Counted from the first letter of the stretch, positions 1-6,697 are shown. The stretch is DNA of 13,356 bases from Caccovivens sp964594865 (GCA_964594865.1 CAZQMZ010000016.1:1-13356), one strand, 5' to 3'. Translations and numbers: made by a program. The notes: generated from the letters alone by a model not told the origin.

Positions 1-172
1 GCAATTTGCCGTCTTTGTTATAGAACGCTTTGCGAGAAACAATCCATCCATCTTTTGCCGGACTCTCACCGATGATGATGAAAGGTGTTGTGCCAGCCTG
101 AACGAAAACTTCAAGTTTTTGAAGTTTTCCACATAGAGAACAATTTTTAATCTCGTTTTTTAAATTTTCCAT
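1..172 (-). CDS. Partial uracil-DNA glycosylase family protein (N-terminus)
   Basis: Only the first 57 codons are in the window; the rest lies beyond the left edge. The protein begins MENLKNEIKNC, has a CxxC pair (C11, C14), and then a hydrophobic strand leading into FIIIGESPAKDG (residues 31-42). A GE-(S/A)-P turn after a hydrophobic strand, preceded by cysteines, recalls the motif A region of the uracil-DNA glycosylase superfamily, which removes uracil from DNA in base excision repair. That is inference from a short stretch; the catalytic parts are not visible. The start at 172 is the only in-frame ATG near a good promoter (TTGCCA-17-TATAAT, 216 to 188). The predicted leader is only about 9 bases and holds a weak AAAG, so initiation may be nearly leaderless. 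It is divergent from the CYTH fragment at 246. Confidence 0.5.
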   Translation of the reverse strand, partial: MENLKNEIKNCSLCGKLQKLEVFVQAGTTPFIIIGESPAKDGWIVSRKAFYNKDGKL

Positions 173-187
173 ATCTTTATCATGTTC

Positions 188-216
188 ATTATAACATAAT
201 TTGCTTTTTATGGCAA
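188..216 (-). promoter_or_regulatory. Sigma-A-type promoter for the leftward gene
   Basis: Reading the minus strand, TTGCCA (216-211) is followed after exactly 17 bases by TATAAT (193-188). It points at the ATG at 172. It overlaps the rightward promoter at 201-229, so the two polymerase sites share DNA. Confidence 0.65.
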
Positions 217-229
217 GTTTTGTTACAAT
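201..229 (+). promoter_or_regulatory. Sigma-A-type promoter for the CYTH fragment
   Basis: TTGCTT (201-206) is followed after 17 bases by TACAAT (224-229). The expected transcription start is near 236, inside the GGGAGG ribosome binding site, so the leader would be about ten bases. It overlaps the leftward promoter at 188-216. Confidence 0.55.
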
Positions 230-245
230 GTTACGGGAGGGGGGG

Positions 246-389
246 ATGAAAACCGAATACGAAGTGAGATTTTTGGAGATTGATAAAGAAAAAATTTTGA
301 AAAAATTGAAAGAAATTGGTGCAGTTGAAGTTGGGAATTGGTTTAAAGTAATAAAACATAGTTTTCTTATTTTATGTTTGATAGGGTAA
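246..389 (+). pseudogene. Truncated CYTH-domain / class IV adenylate cyclase-like protein
   Basis: The reading frame starts at the ATG at 246 behind a strong GGGAGGGGGG ribosome binding site and encodes 47 residues. The first 37 look like the N-terminus of a CYTH (CyaB/thiamine triphosphatase) domain: E-Y-E-V-R at residues 4-8, matching the ExExK-type metal and triphosphate binding motif, then a helix ending LKEIGA. After NWF (residues 35-37) the family would continue with a basic-aromatic strand and an arginine-rich barrel of more than 100 residues. Here it changes to an unrelated hydrophobic tail and stops at 387-389. I read it as a gene broken by deletion or by arrival of the methyltransferase/peptidase block. 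Promoter and start are still intact, so a short peptide may be made. A genuine small protein is the less likely alternative. Confidence 0.6.
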
Positions 390-410
390 ATGATTTTGAA
401 TCATTTTTTG
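388..410 (+). terminator. Short AT-rich stem with T-tract
   Basis: AAATGATT (388-395) and AATCATTT (399-406) form a perfect 8-bp stem with a TTG loop, followed by further T residues. It overlaps the stop codons of both the CYTH fragment (387-389) and the methyltransferase (401-403). The stem is AT-rich, so strength is doubtful. Confidence 0.4.
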
Positions 411-1129
411 ACAACATAAAAAATGGTTTCGTGATTTTTCTCATCTGTCGAACCTATCTTTAAGTTGTTTACAAATTCAACAATTTCAAAATTAAATTTT
501 TTACACATATTTATTATTTCGTTTATACTACTGAAATGCAAAAAACTTATATGACCATTTTTATCTGGCAAAAATTTATCACCAAAGACTTCAAGATTTT
601 CATCTTGTTGTCCACTTTCCCATTTTAGTTTTTCTTCTTTCCAAGATTGTTTAAATTTTTCATTGTCCCTGTCTTGTGCTGTGAAAATAAAAAGCCCATT
701 TGGTTTTAAAACTCTGTATACTTCTTGTAATACAATTTCTCTATTTTTCTGTCCAGGTATACACATTAAACCATTATAAGAAAAAATCACAACATCAAAA
801 CTGTTTTGCTTGTATGGCAAATTTGTAGCGTTACCCAAAACAAACGATATATCTAATTTGTTTTTCTTGCAATAACTTTTCGCATAATTTATTAAATTAG
901 GTGCTAAATCCAACCCAATTATATTTTTATAGCCATTTTTATAGAGATTTATTGTTGTTCTTCCTGCGCCACAACCCAAATCAAGTATTTTATCAGTATT
1001 TTTTAAATATTTTTGAAAAATAAATTCTTCTGACTTCCATAATCCTGACTTGTCTATATCTTCTCCATAGCGTTTCACGCAGTCAGCAAGATTATAATAG
1101 TTTTTTATGTCTTCAATACTATTTTTCAT
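401..1129 (-). CDS. Class I SAM-dependent methyltransferase
   Basis: The 242-residue protein has a Rossmann-type methyltransferase core. Motif I ILDLGCGAG (48-56) binds S-adenosylmethionine, with an acidic residue at the end of the second strand (GLDLAPN, D74). GNATNLPY (99-106) is the typical acidic/aromatic loop region, and FDVVIFSYN (111-119) and VLKPNGLFIFT (140-150) complete the UbiE/Methyltransf_11-like pattern. The substrate cannot be told; the C-terminal 90 residues, where specificity usually lies, resemble nothing I recognise. Start at 1129 is supported by GGAGAG about nine bases upstream. It lies 54 bases downstream of the S51 peptidase on the same strand and is probably co-transcribed with it. 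Length is normal for a free-standing methyltransferase of this group. Confidence 0.85.
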   Translation of the reverse strand: MKNSIEDIKNYYNLADCVKRYGEDIDKSGLWKSEEFIFQKYLKNTDKILDLGCGAGRTTINLYKNGYKNIIGLDLAPNLINYAKSYCKKNKLDISFVLGNATNLPYKQNSFDVVIFSYNGLMCIPGQKNREIVLQEVYRVLKPNGLFIFTAQDRDNEKFKQSWKEEKLKWESGQQDENLEVFGDKFLPDKNGHISFLHFSSINEIINMCKKFNFEIVEFVNNLKIGSTDEKNHETIFYVVKK

Positions 1130-1183
1130 CTTTTACTCTCCACAAATAATATAAAATTTCAACAAACTTTTATTTTTAAGAAG

Positions 1184-1921
1184 TTATTTGATTTTTTCTT
1201 GTTGCTTGCCGTTCACAATTAAACTAATATCGCTATTAACTTCCCAAATCTTGCCATTATTTTCTGTATAAAATTCAATCTTGCCGTTTGTTGATTTTAT
1301 AATTGATACATCCTTATTATTATCTTGAAGCAAATAAAATGAATCATATTTGTGGGCGACTTCCAGCAAATCATCTTTTCGATATGTTTCATCGCCAACT
1401 GTCAAAACATCTGGGTAAACCACTTCTGATGTGTTGTTATGTGGATAGATTGATATCTCATCAAGATTTAAACCTTCTTCAATGTGGAAATCTGGATATT
1501 CTTCACTGCAAGGCGTGATGATGATATTTTTGGACATAAGCATAGCACCTGCACTAATTCCAAGCATAACTCCATTAAATCTTTTTAGCTCATCCATTAT
1601 TTCAACTTTTTCGCATAACTGTTTTTGCTCAAAAGGGTCTCCACCCATTAACATAACAAAATCCGCACTTTTTATCATTTTATTTGCTTCTTTGGGTGTT
1701 AAATCTGGCGTTATGATGTTTATCTCGTTAAAAGCAATTCCAACTTTTTTAAAGTGTTCAACAAATGCAGGCACATATTTAGTTTTTGCTTTAACTGGAT
1801 TCAACCCGCCAGGGATATACACGATACTTTTTGTGCTTTTTAACTCATTTTTAAACATTTCTCCAAGTCCGTGTCCAAAAGCATTTTCTACATCAAACCC
1901 ACTGCAATAATATCTAACCAT
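1184..1921 (-). CDS. Peptidase E-like (S51 family) serine peptidase
   Basis: This 245-residue protein has the fold signature of the S51/class I glutamine amidotransferase-like group. YIPGGLNP (35-42) and FVMLMGGDPFEQ (88-99) are followed by the nucleophile elbow GISAGAM, with Ser123 as the predicted catalytic serine. The downstream IYPHNN places His161 where the catalytic histidine of Salmonella PepE is expected, and acidic residues 140-141 could complete the triad. Known PepE enzymes are cytoplasmic and cleave N-terminal Asp-Xaa dipeptides; that specificity is not provable here. The start at 1921 follows AAGGAG at about eight bases, a good site. It sits between tRNA-Arg upstream and the methyltransferase downstream. 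No promoter stands out between tRNA and gene, so read-through from tRNA transcription is possible. Confidence 0.85.
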   Translation of the reverse strand: MVRYYCSGFDVENAFGHGLGEMFKNELKSTKSIVYIPGGLNPVKAKTKYVPAFVEHFKKVGIAFNEINIITPDLTPKEANKMIKSADFVMLMGGDPFEQKQLCEKVEIMDELKRFNGVMLGISAGAMLMSKNIIITPCSEEYPDFHIEEGLNLDEISIYPHNNTSEVVYPDVLTVGDETYRKDDLLEVAHKYDSFYLLQDNNKDVSIIKSTNGKIEFYTENNGKIWEVNSDISLIVNGKQQEKIK

Positions 1922-1942
1922 AATTCAACTCCTTACCTATTT

Positions 1943-2017
1943 TGGTGCGTCTGCCGGGACTCGAACCCAGAATAACGGTTCCGTAGACCGTCGTGATATC
2001 CATTTCACCACAAACGC
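1943..2017 (-). tRNA. tRNA-Arg (anticodon ACG)
   Basis: The minus strand reads GCGTTTG as the 5' acceptor strand, pairing with CAGACGC at the 3' end, then discriminator A and an encoded CCA. The D arm is GTGA/TCAC. The anticodon stem ACGGT/ACCGT holds the loop CTACGGA with anticodon ACG (wobble A read as inosine, decoding CGU/CGC/CGA). The T arm CTGGG-TTCGAGT-CCCGG is standard, with one G-T pair. Its 5' half is duplicated upstream at 2146-2184. Confidence 0.95.
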
Positions 2018-2089
2018 ATAAGACTATGGTTTTTTAAGTTTTTCATAAGGTTTTTTTAGAAAGTTTTTAGTAAAACTATTTTGCTTATC

Positions 2090-2129
2090 TTGAAACCCTT
2101 TAAAAACCTTATAAATAAAGGTGTTTCAA
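2090..2129. repeat. Imperfect inverted repeat between tRNA-Arg and its 5'-half copy
   Basis: TTGAAACCCTTTA (2090-2102) is the reverse complement of TAAAGG-GTTTCAA at 2116-2129 apart from one bulged T. A wider pair, ATAAGGTTTTT (2045-2055) with AAAAACCTTAT (2102-2112), uses overlapping bases, so alternative folds compete. There is no T-tract on either strand, so a normal terminator is unlikely. Confidence 0.45.
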
Positions 2130-2145
2130 AATCCAGACCAAGTAA

Positions 2146-2184
2146 TCCGTAGACCGTCGTGATATCCATTTCACCACAAACGCA
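2146..2184 (-). pseudogene. Duplicated 5' half of tRNA-Arg
   Basis: These 39 bases are identical to 1980-2018, that is the 5' half of tRNA-Arg from one base outside the 5' end through the anticodon, 166 bases away in the same orientation. The match ends inside the anticodon loop, where integrases often cross over, and the 3' half is absent, so it cannot form a tRNA. It lies upstream of the intact gene in the direction of transcription. Confidence 0.85.
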
Positions 2185-2267
2185 AATCGGATATTTAAGA
2201 TTTGTTAAGCTTGTTGAATCTTTAAAAGTAATGAGTTTGTTAGCACATTTTTAAGCAATGCTCTGAT

Positions 2268-2296
2268 ATTATAACAAAAAAACAAAAAAAAGTAAA
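2268..2296 (-). promoter_or_regulatory. Possible promoter for the tRNA-Arg region
   Basis: On the minus strand, TTTACT (2296-2291) is followed after 17 bases by a perfect TATAAT (2273-2268). It is the only good -10 upstream of the tRNA-Arg fragment and the intact tRNA. Transcripts would pass the half-tRNA first. The -35 matches in only four of six positions. Confidence 0.4.
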
Positions 2297-2405
2297 TATT
2301 TTTAAGCGAAAAAAATTAAAAATATCTAAAAGTGTTAAAATTTAAACTTTATGGCAATGAGTTTAAATTTTTTATCAAAAAATATTAAAGAATTTTAATT
2401 ATTAT

Positions 2406-2434
2406 TTGACCATTCATATAAAAATTGTTACAAT
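2406..2434 (+). promoter_or_regulatory. Promoter for the RmlA-like gene
   Basis: TTGACC (2406-2411) is separated by 17 bases from TACAAT (2429-2434). Transcription would begin near 2441, about 19 bases before the start codon. This rules out translation starting as far upstream as 2406. Confidence 0.7.
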
Positions 2435-2459
2435 CATACATATGACAAGAGGAGAAAAT

Positions 2460-3311
2460 ATGAAAGGTGTGATTTTAACCGCAGGAAAAGCAACAAGATT
2501 AAGACCAATAACTGATTGTTATGGAAAAGTATTGGTGCCAATTTATAATAAGCCTATGATTTACTATGGAATTTCTCTCTTGTTTGGAGCTGGTGTTGAA
2601 CAGATAGCAATCGTATGTAATGAGAATGACTATTCCACTTTTTGCAAGTTATTCTCTGAAGAAATCTATAAAAAAAGGATCTCTTTTTTTGTGCAGAAAG
2701 AAGCTCTTGGCACAGCACATGCTGTTAAGTATGCAAAAGATTTTGTTGGCAAAGATGATTTTGTTCTTCTTTTTGGCGACAATATTTTTGTCATGGACAA
2801 TATGAAAACAGAGCTCAAAACGGCTATTGAAGAAAATGTCGGCATGACTCTGTTTACTAAAAAAGTCAAGGACCCACAGAGATTTGGTGTTATTGAATTT
2901 GATAAAGATAAGAAAGTTCTTAATATTGAAGAAAAACCTGAACATCCAAAAACCAATTTTGCATCCACAGGGCTTTATGTCTGCGACAATGGCGTTATGG
3001 ATCAAATTGCGAAAATTGAAAAATCGTCACGTGGTGAATATGAATTTACAAGTGTAATAAAAAATTATATTGAAGAAGGAAAGGTTAAAGTTTGCTTAAT
3101 ACCTAAAAAATGTAACTATTTAGACACCGGCACCTTTGATTCTCTCTTGGAATGTTCCAACATTATAAAAAAATTTGAAGATAAAAATGGGTTGTTTGGA
3201 TGTGTTGAACTTGAACTGTATAAAAGTGGAAAAATAACAAAATCCGAATTTGAGAAAAGTATATCACACTACGCAAAAGATTATAAAGAAAGAATATTGA
3301 AAAGTTTGTAA
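2460..3311 (+). CDS. RmlA-like sugar-phosphate nucleotidyltransferase
   Basis: The 283-residue protein belongs to the nucleotidyl transferase family that joins NTP and a sugar 1-phosphate. It resembles glucose-1-phosphate thymidylyltransferase (RmlA/RfbA), which makes dTDP-glucose for surface polysaccharides. Landmarks are GKATRLRPIT (9-18), KVLVPIYNKPMIYY (23-36), ALGTAHA (82-88), LLFGDNIF (103-110) with the metal-binding Asp107, IEEKP (156-160), GEYEFT (192-197) and LDTGTFDSLLECSN (221-234). The usual GGxGTRL loop reads GKATRL here, so two conserved glycines are replaced. ATG 2460 follows GAGGAG and lies just downstream of a promoter at 2406-2434. Length is near the family norm. No rml pathway genes are adjacent, so the sugar is unknown; a different NDP-sugar pyrophosphorylase specificity is possible. 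Confidence 0.85.
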   Translation: MKGVILTAGKATRLRPITDCYGKVLVPIYNKPMIYYGISLLFGAGVEQIAIVCNENDYSTFCKLFSEEIYKKRISFFVQKEALGTAHAVKYAKDFVGKDDFVLLFGDNIFVMDNMKTELKTAIEENVGMTLFTKKVKDPQRFGVIEFDKDKKVLNIEEKPEHPKTNFASTGLYVCDNGVMDQIAKIEKSSRGEYEFTSVIKNYIEEGKVKVCLIPKKCNYLDTGTFDSLLECSNIIKKFEDKNGLFGCVELELYKSGKITKSEFEKSISHYAKDYKERILKSL

Positions 3312-3424
3312 AGTAATTGAGTAAAGAATAAATATAGATAACCGGACAGATTTGCATTCACATTGAAGTTGCTGTGAAAAAAAATAACTCTATATTTTAC
3401 AAAGTTCTAAAAATTCGTAAAATA

Positions 3425-3458
3425 GGAATAAACATAAACTGTTTAGTTCCAATTTTTT
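3425..3458 (+). terminator. Probable terminator of the RmlA-like gene
   Basis: GGAA-T-AAAC (3425-3433) can pair with GTTT-AG-TTCC (3441-3450) around a seven-base loop, leaving a small internal loop, and AATTTTTT follows. It is the only stem with a T-tract in the 3312-3535 gap. The stem is weak. Confidence 0.35.
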
Positions 3459-3489
3459 AAAATTTTATTTAAAACACATATTGTGATTG

Positions 3490-3520
3490 TTGTAAGTCCA
3501 ATACACTTTTTTGATATACT
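3490..3520 (+). promoter_or_regulatory. Extended -10 promoter
   Basis: TATACT (3515-3520) is preceded by TGA, the extended -10 motif. TTGTAA lies 19 bases upstream at 3490-3495 and is poorly spaced. It would drive the membrane-protein gene at 3536 with a very short leader. Confidence 0.4.
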
Positions 3521-3535
3521 TTGCTGGAGGAGTCT

Positions 3536-4249
3536 ATGAAAAGAAAGGAACTAATGTCAAGAAAAAGGTTGATTTTTTTTATTTTTCTCGCAATTTTCTC
3601 TTTTTGTGCTGCTGGTGTCAGCATTGGGTTGGGAATAAAATTTGATTTTAATGGTGAAAAGCCATACATTCTTATTCCATCAGTTATTGGGTTTTTGGTT
3701 ATGCTGTTAATCACTGTATATGCGCTAATAAAAATTTTCCCATATGCCAAGAAATATGATTTAAAAAAGTTAAAAAAGAAAACTTTTACTGAAAAAAGTT
3801 TAAACATTGGTTTTGAAAAACTAAAAGCAAGGGTTGAAGAAAATTTTGAAAAAGAGAACGATGAATATGTCAAAGCTACAAAACACATTTTATTTAATAA
3901 AATAGAATACAAAGTTCAATTCGCAGATGAACAATGTTTGGAAGATATTTTCATAAAATTGCTTGAAATCAACAAAAATACTTTTGAAATTAGTTTGGGC
4001 AAACAAAGAGAAGTTGAAATTTATTTGATTGAAATGGATGATTTTTCAAAAATAAAATCTAAATTGGAAAAAGAATTGGACGAACAATATTTAGGCGTGC
4101 TTTTAAAGCCATATAAAGTTATCATTCCTATAATTTACGAGAAAAAGACAAACAAAATTTTTTACTATAAAAAATGGGGCAAAATGAACATAACTTTGCT
4201 TAAAACAGCGATGCGTTTTGTTGAGAAAAATATTTTGAAAGATTTATAG
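3536..4249 (+). CDS. Two-helix membrane protein of unknown function
   Basis: I do not recognise this 237-residue protein. After a basic N-terminus (KRKELMSRKR) there are two hydrophobic segments, about residues 11-33 and 46-68, joined by a short loop with a few charged residues. The remaining 165 residues are a lysine- and glutamate-rich, probably cytoplasmic domain, with predicted helix around 75-105 and alternating strand-like stretches later (VEIYLIEMDD, YKVIIPIIYE). No catalytic motif is evident. The start at ATG 3536 follows GGAGGAG at three to five bases, better than the in-frame TTG at 3521. The stop codon (4247-4249) directly abuts the stop of the convergent DUF4186 gene. It appears to be a single-gene transcript. 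Confidence 0.75.
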   Translation: MKRKELMSRKRLIFFIFLAIFSFCAAGVSIGLGIKFDFNGEKPYILIPSVIGFLVMLLITVYALIKIFPYAKKYDLKKLKKKTFTEKSLNIGFEKLKARVEENFEKENDEYVKATKHILFNKIEYKVQFADEQCLEDIFIKLLEINKNTFEISLGKQREVEIYLIEMDDFSKIKSKLEKELDEQYLGVLLKPYKVIIPIIYEKKTNKIFYYKKWGKMNITLLKTAMRFVEKNILKDL

Positions 4250-4618
4250 TCACTTTTTCATTTGCTTTTCGATCCATGTCATGATAAGCGAGATGACAAA
4301 GTTGATTTCTTCGGCGGTGAGCGGGCGGTTTTCTTCTATGTGATACCACCTGTTCAAACACCCACGGCAACAGGTGGCAGTGGCGTGTTGGGCAATGAAA
4401 ACAGGATGTCCGCGCATTGGAGTTTGCTTGCCGTCATTTTTGGGGAAGGCAGGAGAAAGGCGAACAGAGATGAAGTCATGGGCATGCTCTCTTATTTTGT
4501 CCATTCCCTTTTCCTGCACATATTTTTTGTCCACGTCTTTCAATTTAAATTTTGCGCGAAAGTCCGATTTTTGCAATTTTTGAAGAAAAATTTCAATTTT
4601 TTCAGCATTTTTATCCAT
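4250..4618 (-). CDS. DUF4186 family protein
   Basis: The 122-residue protein matches my memory of the DUF4186 family: a basic FRAKFKLKDVDKKYV stretch (20-34), GMDKIREHAHDFI (38-50), then the hallmark block from GKQTPMRGHPVF (63-74) through IAQHATATCCRGC (75-87) to RWYHI, and a C-terminal helix ending WIEKQ. The paired histidines and the CCxxC cysteines (C83, C84, C87) suggest metal binding, which is inference; the family has no assigned function that I know. It starts 48 bases after the end of uvrC on the same strand and may be co-transcribed with it. The ribosome binding site is poor (GTGAA). Length is typical of the family. Confidence 0.8.
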   Translation of the reverse strand: MDKNAEKIEIFLQKLQKSDFRAKFKLKDVDKKYVQEKGMDKIREHAHDFISVRLSPAFPKNDGKQTPMRGHPVFIAQHATATCCRGCLNRWYHIEENRPLTAEEINFVISLIMTWIEKQMKK

Positions 4619-4666
4619 TTTTTCACGTTTTTTGTTAATTTTTAATATTTTTTACTTAATTTATCG

Positions 4667-6490
4667 CTATATTTGTTCTGCCTTATTGAGTTCATTTTTT
4701 ATTGTGTGAGCAAGAGATTCATAAATTCCCTTAACCAAACAAAGCTCTTCAATGGAAGCATTGCGGATGCTTTCGGTTGAGCCAAAAGCACGAAGTAGAG
4801 CGTCGATTTTGACTTTTCCAAGACCCTTGATATTTTCAAGCTCGCTCTGTGTTTGCGACTTTGTGCGAAGTTGTCTATGGAAGGTTATGGCAAAGCGGTG
4901 CGCTTCATCTCGAAGCCTTTGCAGAAGTTTAAGTTCGGCACTGCCATATTTCAATATGATTGGGATGTGGCTGTCCACAGTGAAAACTTCTTCAATACGT
5001 TTTGCAAGTGACACCATTTCAATCTCATTTTCCAGATGAAAACTCTGCAGAATTTCATAACACGACGAAAGTTGACCTTTTCCGCCGTCAATGACAAGCA
5101 AGTCGGGTTTTTCGCGAAAGCTCTCGCCATTTTGCTCGACATATCTTTTTAACCGGCGAGTCAGCGCTTCTTTCAAACTTTCAAAGTCGTTGTTGCCTTG
5201 GACGGTTTTGATTTTAAATTTCCTATAATGTTTTCGCGCCGGTTTTCCGTCGATGAACACCACCATTGACGCCACTTTATTTGTGCCACTGATGTGAGAA
5301 ATGTCATAACACTCCATACGTCTTGGAAGCGCAGAAAGGTGGAGTTTTTCTTGCAGTTTTTCCATTGCACCCAAACTTTGACTATATAGCAATTTTTCTT
5401 TTTCAAGATGTTTGTTTAAATATTCTTCCGCATTTTCTTTTGCCATTTTAAGAAGCGTCAAATTTATGCCGTGTGGATTGGAAATGATTTTGACATTCTT
5501 GCCAAGATATTCTTTCAACAGCTCCTCGTTGATAGGGTGACTGACAATCATTTCGTTCGGGACAATCATGTTGACATAATATTGCGTCAAGAAGTTGAAA
5601 AGAGTTTCGTCTTCTTGCAGTTCGGCGTCGCTTTGAACATAGTTGACAATTCCCAAAATCTTTCCGCCGCGCACAATCATCACGGTCACAATGCCAGAGA
5701 GTCCGTCGGTGTGATAGGCAAAGACATCTTTGTTGACATCTTTCGGCAAGTTTGCGACGACGCGTTGTTTAAGTTTTTCCACCATTTTCAGTGCGTCGCG
5801 AAGTTCAATGGCGCGCTCAAAGTTTTGCAGATCGGAGGCGACTTGCATTTTTTCTTTCAAAATATCTTCAATTTCGTCGTCGTTTCCGGAGAGAAATCGG
5901 ACGACTTTTTTGATTTCTTCACCATATTCTTCTTTTGAAACACGACCGGTGCAAGGTGCAAGACAAAGTCCGAGGGAATAGTTGAGACACTCGCGCTTGG
6001 CGTGATGATTGCTGTCGATTTTTTGCACGCAAGTTCGAATTTTGAAAGCGGAATTGATTGTTTTCAAGATTTCGCGCGGGTCAATTCCGGCGATATATGG
6101 CCCAAAATATTTGACATTCGGCTCATTTTTGACCTTTCTCACAATTTCGAGGCGAGGGAATTCTTCTTTCATGTCAAGCTTGATGTATGGAAACGCCTTT
6201 CCGTCTTTGAGCAAGATGTTATAGAACGGCTGGTGCTTGTGGATAAGGTTACTTTCCAGCCCAAGTGCGTCCAGCTCGGAGACGGTGATGAAATAGTCAA
6301 AATCATCGACATTATCCACCATTGCTTGCACTTTGCTTGGTTTTGGCGAGGAGCGGAAATATTGACTGACGCGGTTTTTCAAGTTTTTCGCCTTGCCGAT
6401 ATAGATGATTTTTCCGTCCTTGTCTTTCATCACATAGACGCCCGGTTTGGTGGTCAAAGATTTAAGTTTCTCTCGAATTCGTTCGTTCAT
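4667..6490 (-). CDS. uvrC: UvrABC excinuclease subunit C
   Basis: UvrC is the nuclease of bacterial nucleotide excision repair: it makes the 3' and then the 5' cut around a lesion held by UvrB. The 607-residue protein is full length and shows all parts in order. The GIY-YIG domain has G17-V-Y and Y30-I-G with R40. The four cysteines C154, C168, C176 and C180 match the Fe-S cluster site described in other UvrCs. A UVR motif lies near 200-240. The RNase H-like nuclease has D396 (YDISH), D435, D468 (VIDGGKGQ) and H531 (RDEAH). Helix-hairpin-helix motifs sit at 553-600. The start MNERIREKL at 6490 matches the usual UvrC N-terminus; an in-frame TTG at 6526 lies in the promoter. There is no Shine-Dalgarno, and the predicted transcription start falls at the ATG. 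It is divergent from the VirB6-like gene and followed by DUF4186. Confidence 0.97.
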   Translation of the reverse strand: MNERIREKLKSLTTKPGVYVMKDKDGKIIYIGKAKNLKNRVSQYFRSSPKPSKVQAMVDNVDDFDYFITVSELDALGLESNLIHKHQPFYNILLKDGKAFPYIKLDMKEEFPRLEIVRKVKNEPNVKYFGPYIAGIDPREILKTINSAFKIRTCVQKIDSNHHAKRECLNYSLGLCLAPCTGRVSKEEYGEEIKKVVRFLSGNDDEIEDILKEKMQVASDLQNFERAIELRDALKMVEKLKQRVVANLPKDVNKDVFAYHTDGLSGIVTVMIVRGGKILGIVNYVQSDAELQEDETLFNFLTQYYVNMIVPNEMIVSHPINEELLKEYLGKNVKIISNPHGINLTLLKMAKENAEEYLNKHLEKEKLLYSQSLGAMEKLQEKLHLSALPRRMECYDISHISGTNKVASMVVFIDGKPARKHYRKFKIKTVQGNNDFESLKEALTRRLKRYVEQNGESFREKPDLLVIDGGKGQLSSCYEILQSFHLENEIEMVSLAKRIEEVFTVDSHIPIILKYGSAELKLLQRLRDEAHRFAITFHRQLRTKSQTQSELENIKGLGKVKIDALLRAFGSTESIRNASIEELCLVKGIYESLAHTIKNELNKAEQI

Positions 6491-6496
6491 GGATAT

Positions 6497-6526
6497 AGTA
6501 TAGAACAATTTGGCGAGAAAAAACAA
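6497..6526 (-). promoter_or_regulatory. Promoter of uvrC
   Basis: On the minus strand TTGTTT (6526-6521) precedes TATACT (6502-6497) by 18 bases. The expected start site is about 6490, the A of the uvrC ATG, which would make a leaderless mRNA. A promoter further upstream cannot be excluded. Confidence 0.45.
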
Positions 6527-6639
6527 GTCATTGATTTGAAAAATTTGCTCAAAAAAGCGCCAAAACCGGCAATTATTGCCTTAAAGACAGCGATTAAGCG
6601 AAGAGTTTAGCAAAAAATTTGCAATTTGGTCGAAAAATG

Positions 6640-6669
6640 TTGCAAAATGTAAATTAAATTTGTTAAAAT
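6640..6669 (+). promoter_or_regulatory. Promoter of the VirB6-like gene
   Basis: TTGCAA (6640-6645) is followed after 18 bases by TAAAAT (6664-6669). A second TTGCAA lies 21 bases earlier (6619-6624). TTGGTCGAA (6626-6634), one base from the 0A-box consensus TTTGTCGAA, lies just upstream of the -35. Confidence 0.45.
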
Positions 6670-6697
6670 GAGAAAAATAAGCAAAGGAGGCAAATGC

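Noticed and set aside
390..2184. Insertion sequence or integrative element
   Set aside because: No transposase, integrase, terminal inverted repeats or target duplication could be found, so only a rearrangement is proposed.
2406..2459. Upstream TTG start of the RmlA-like gene
   Set aside because: It coincides with the -35 element of the promoter, and the ATG at 2460 has the ribosome binding site and the conserved N-terminus.
5471..6610. Long plus-strand frames opposite uvrC (155 and 202 codons)
   Set aside because: They lie antisense to well-conserved uvrC coding sequence and arise from its codon pattern; no ribosome binding sites.
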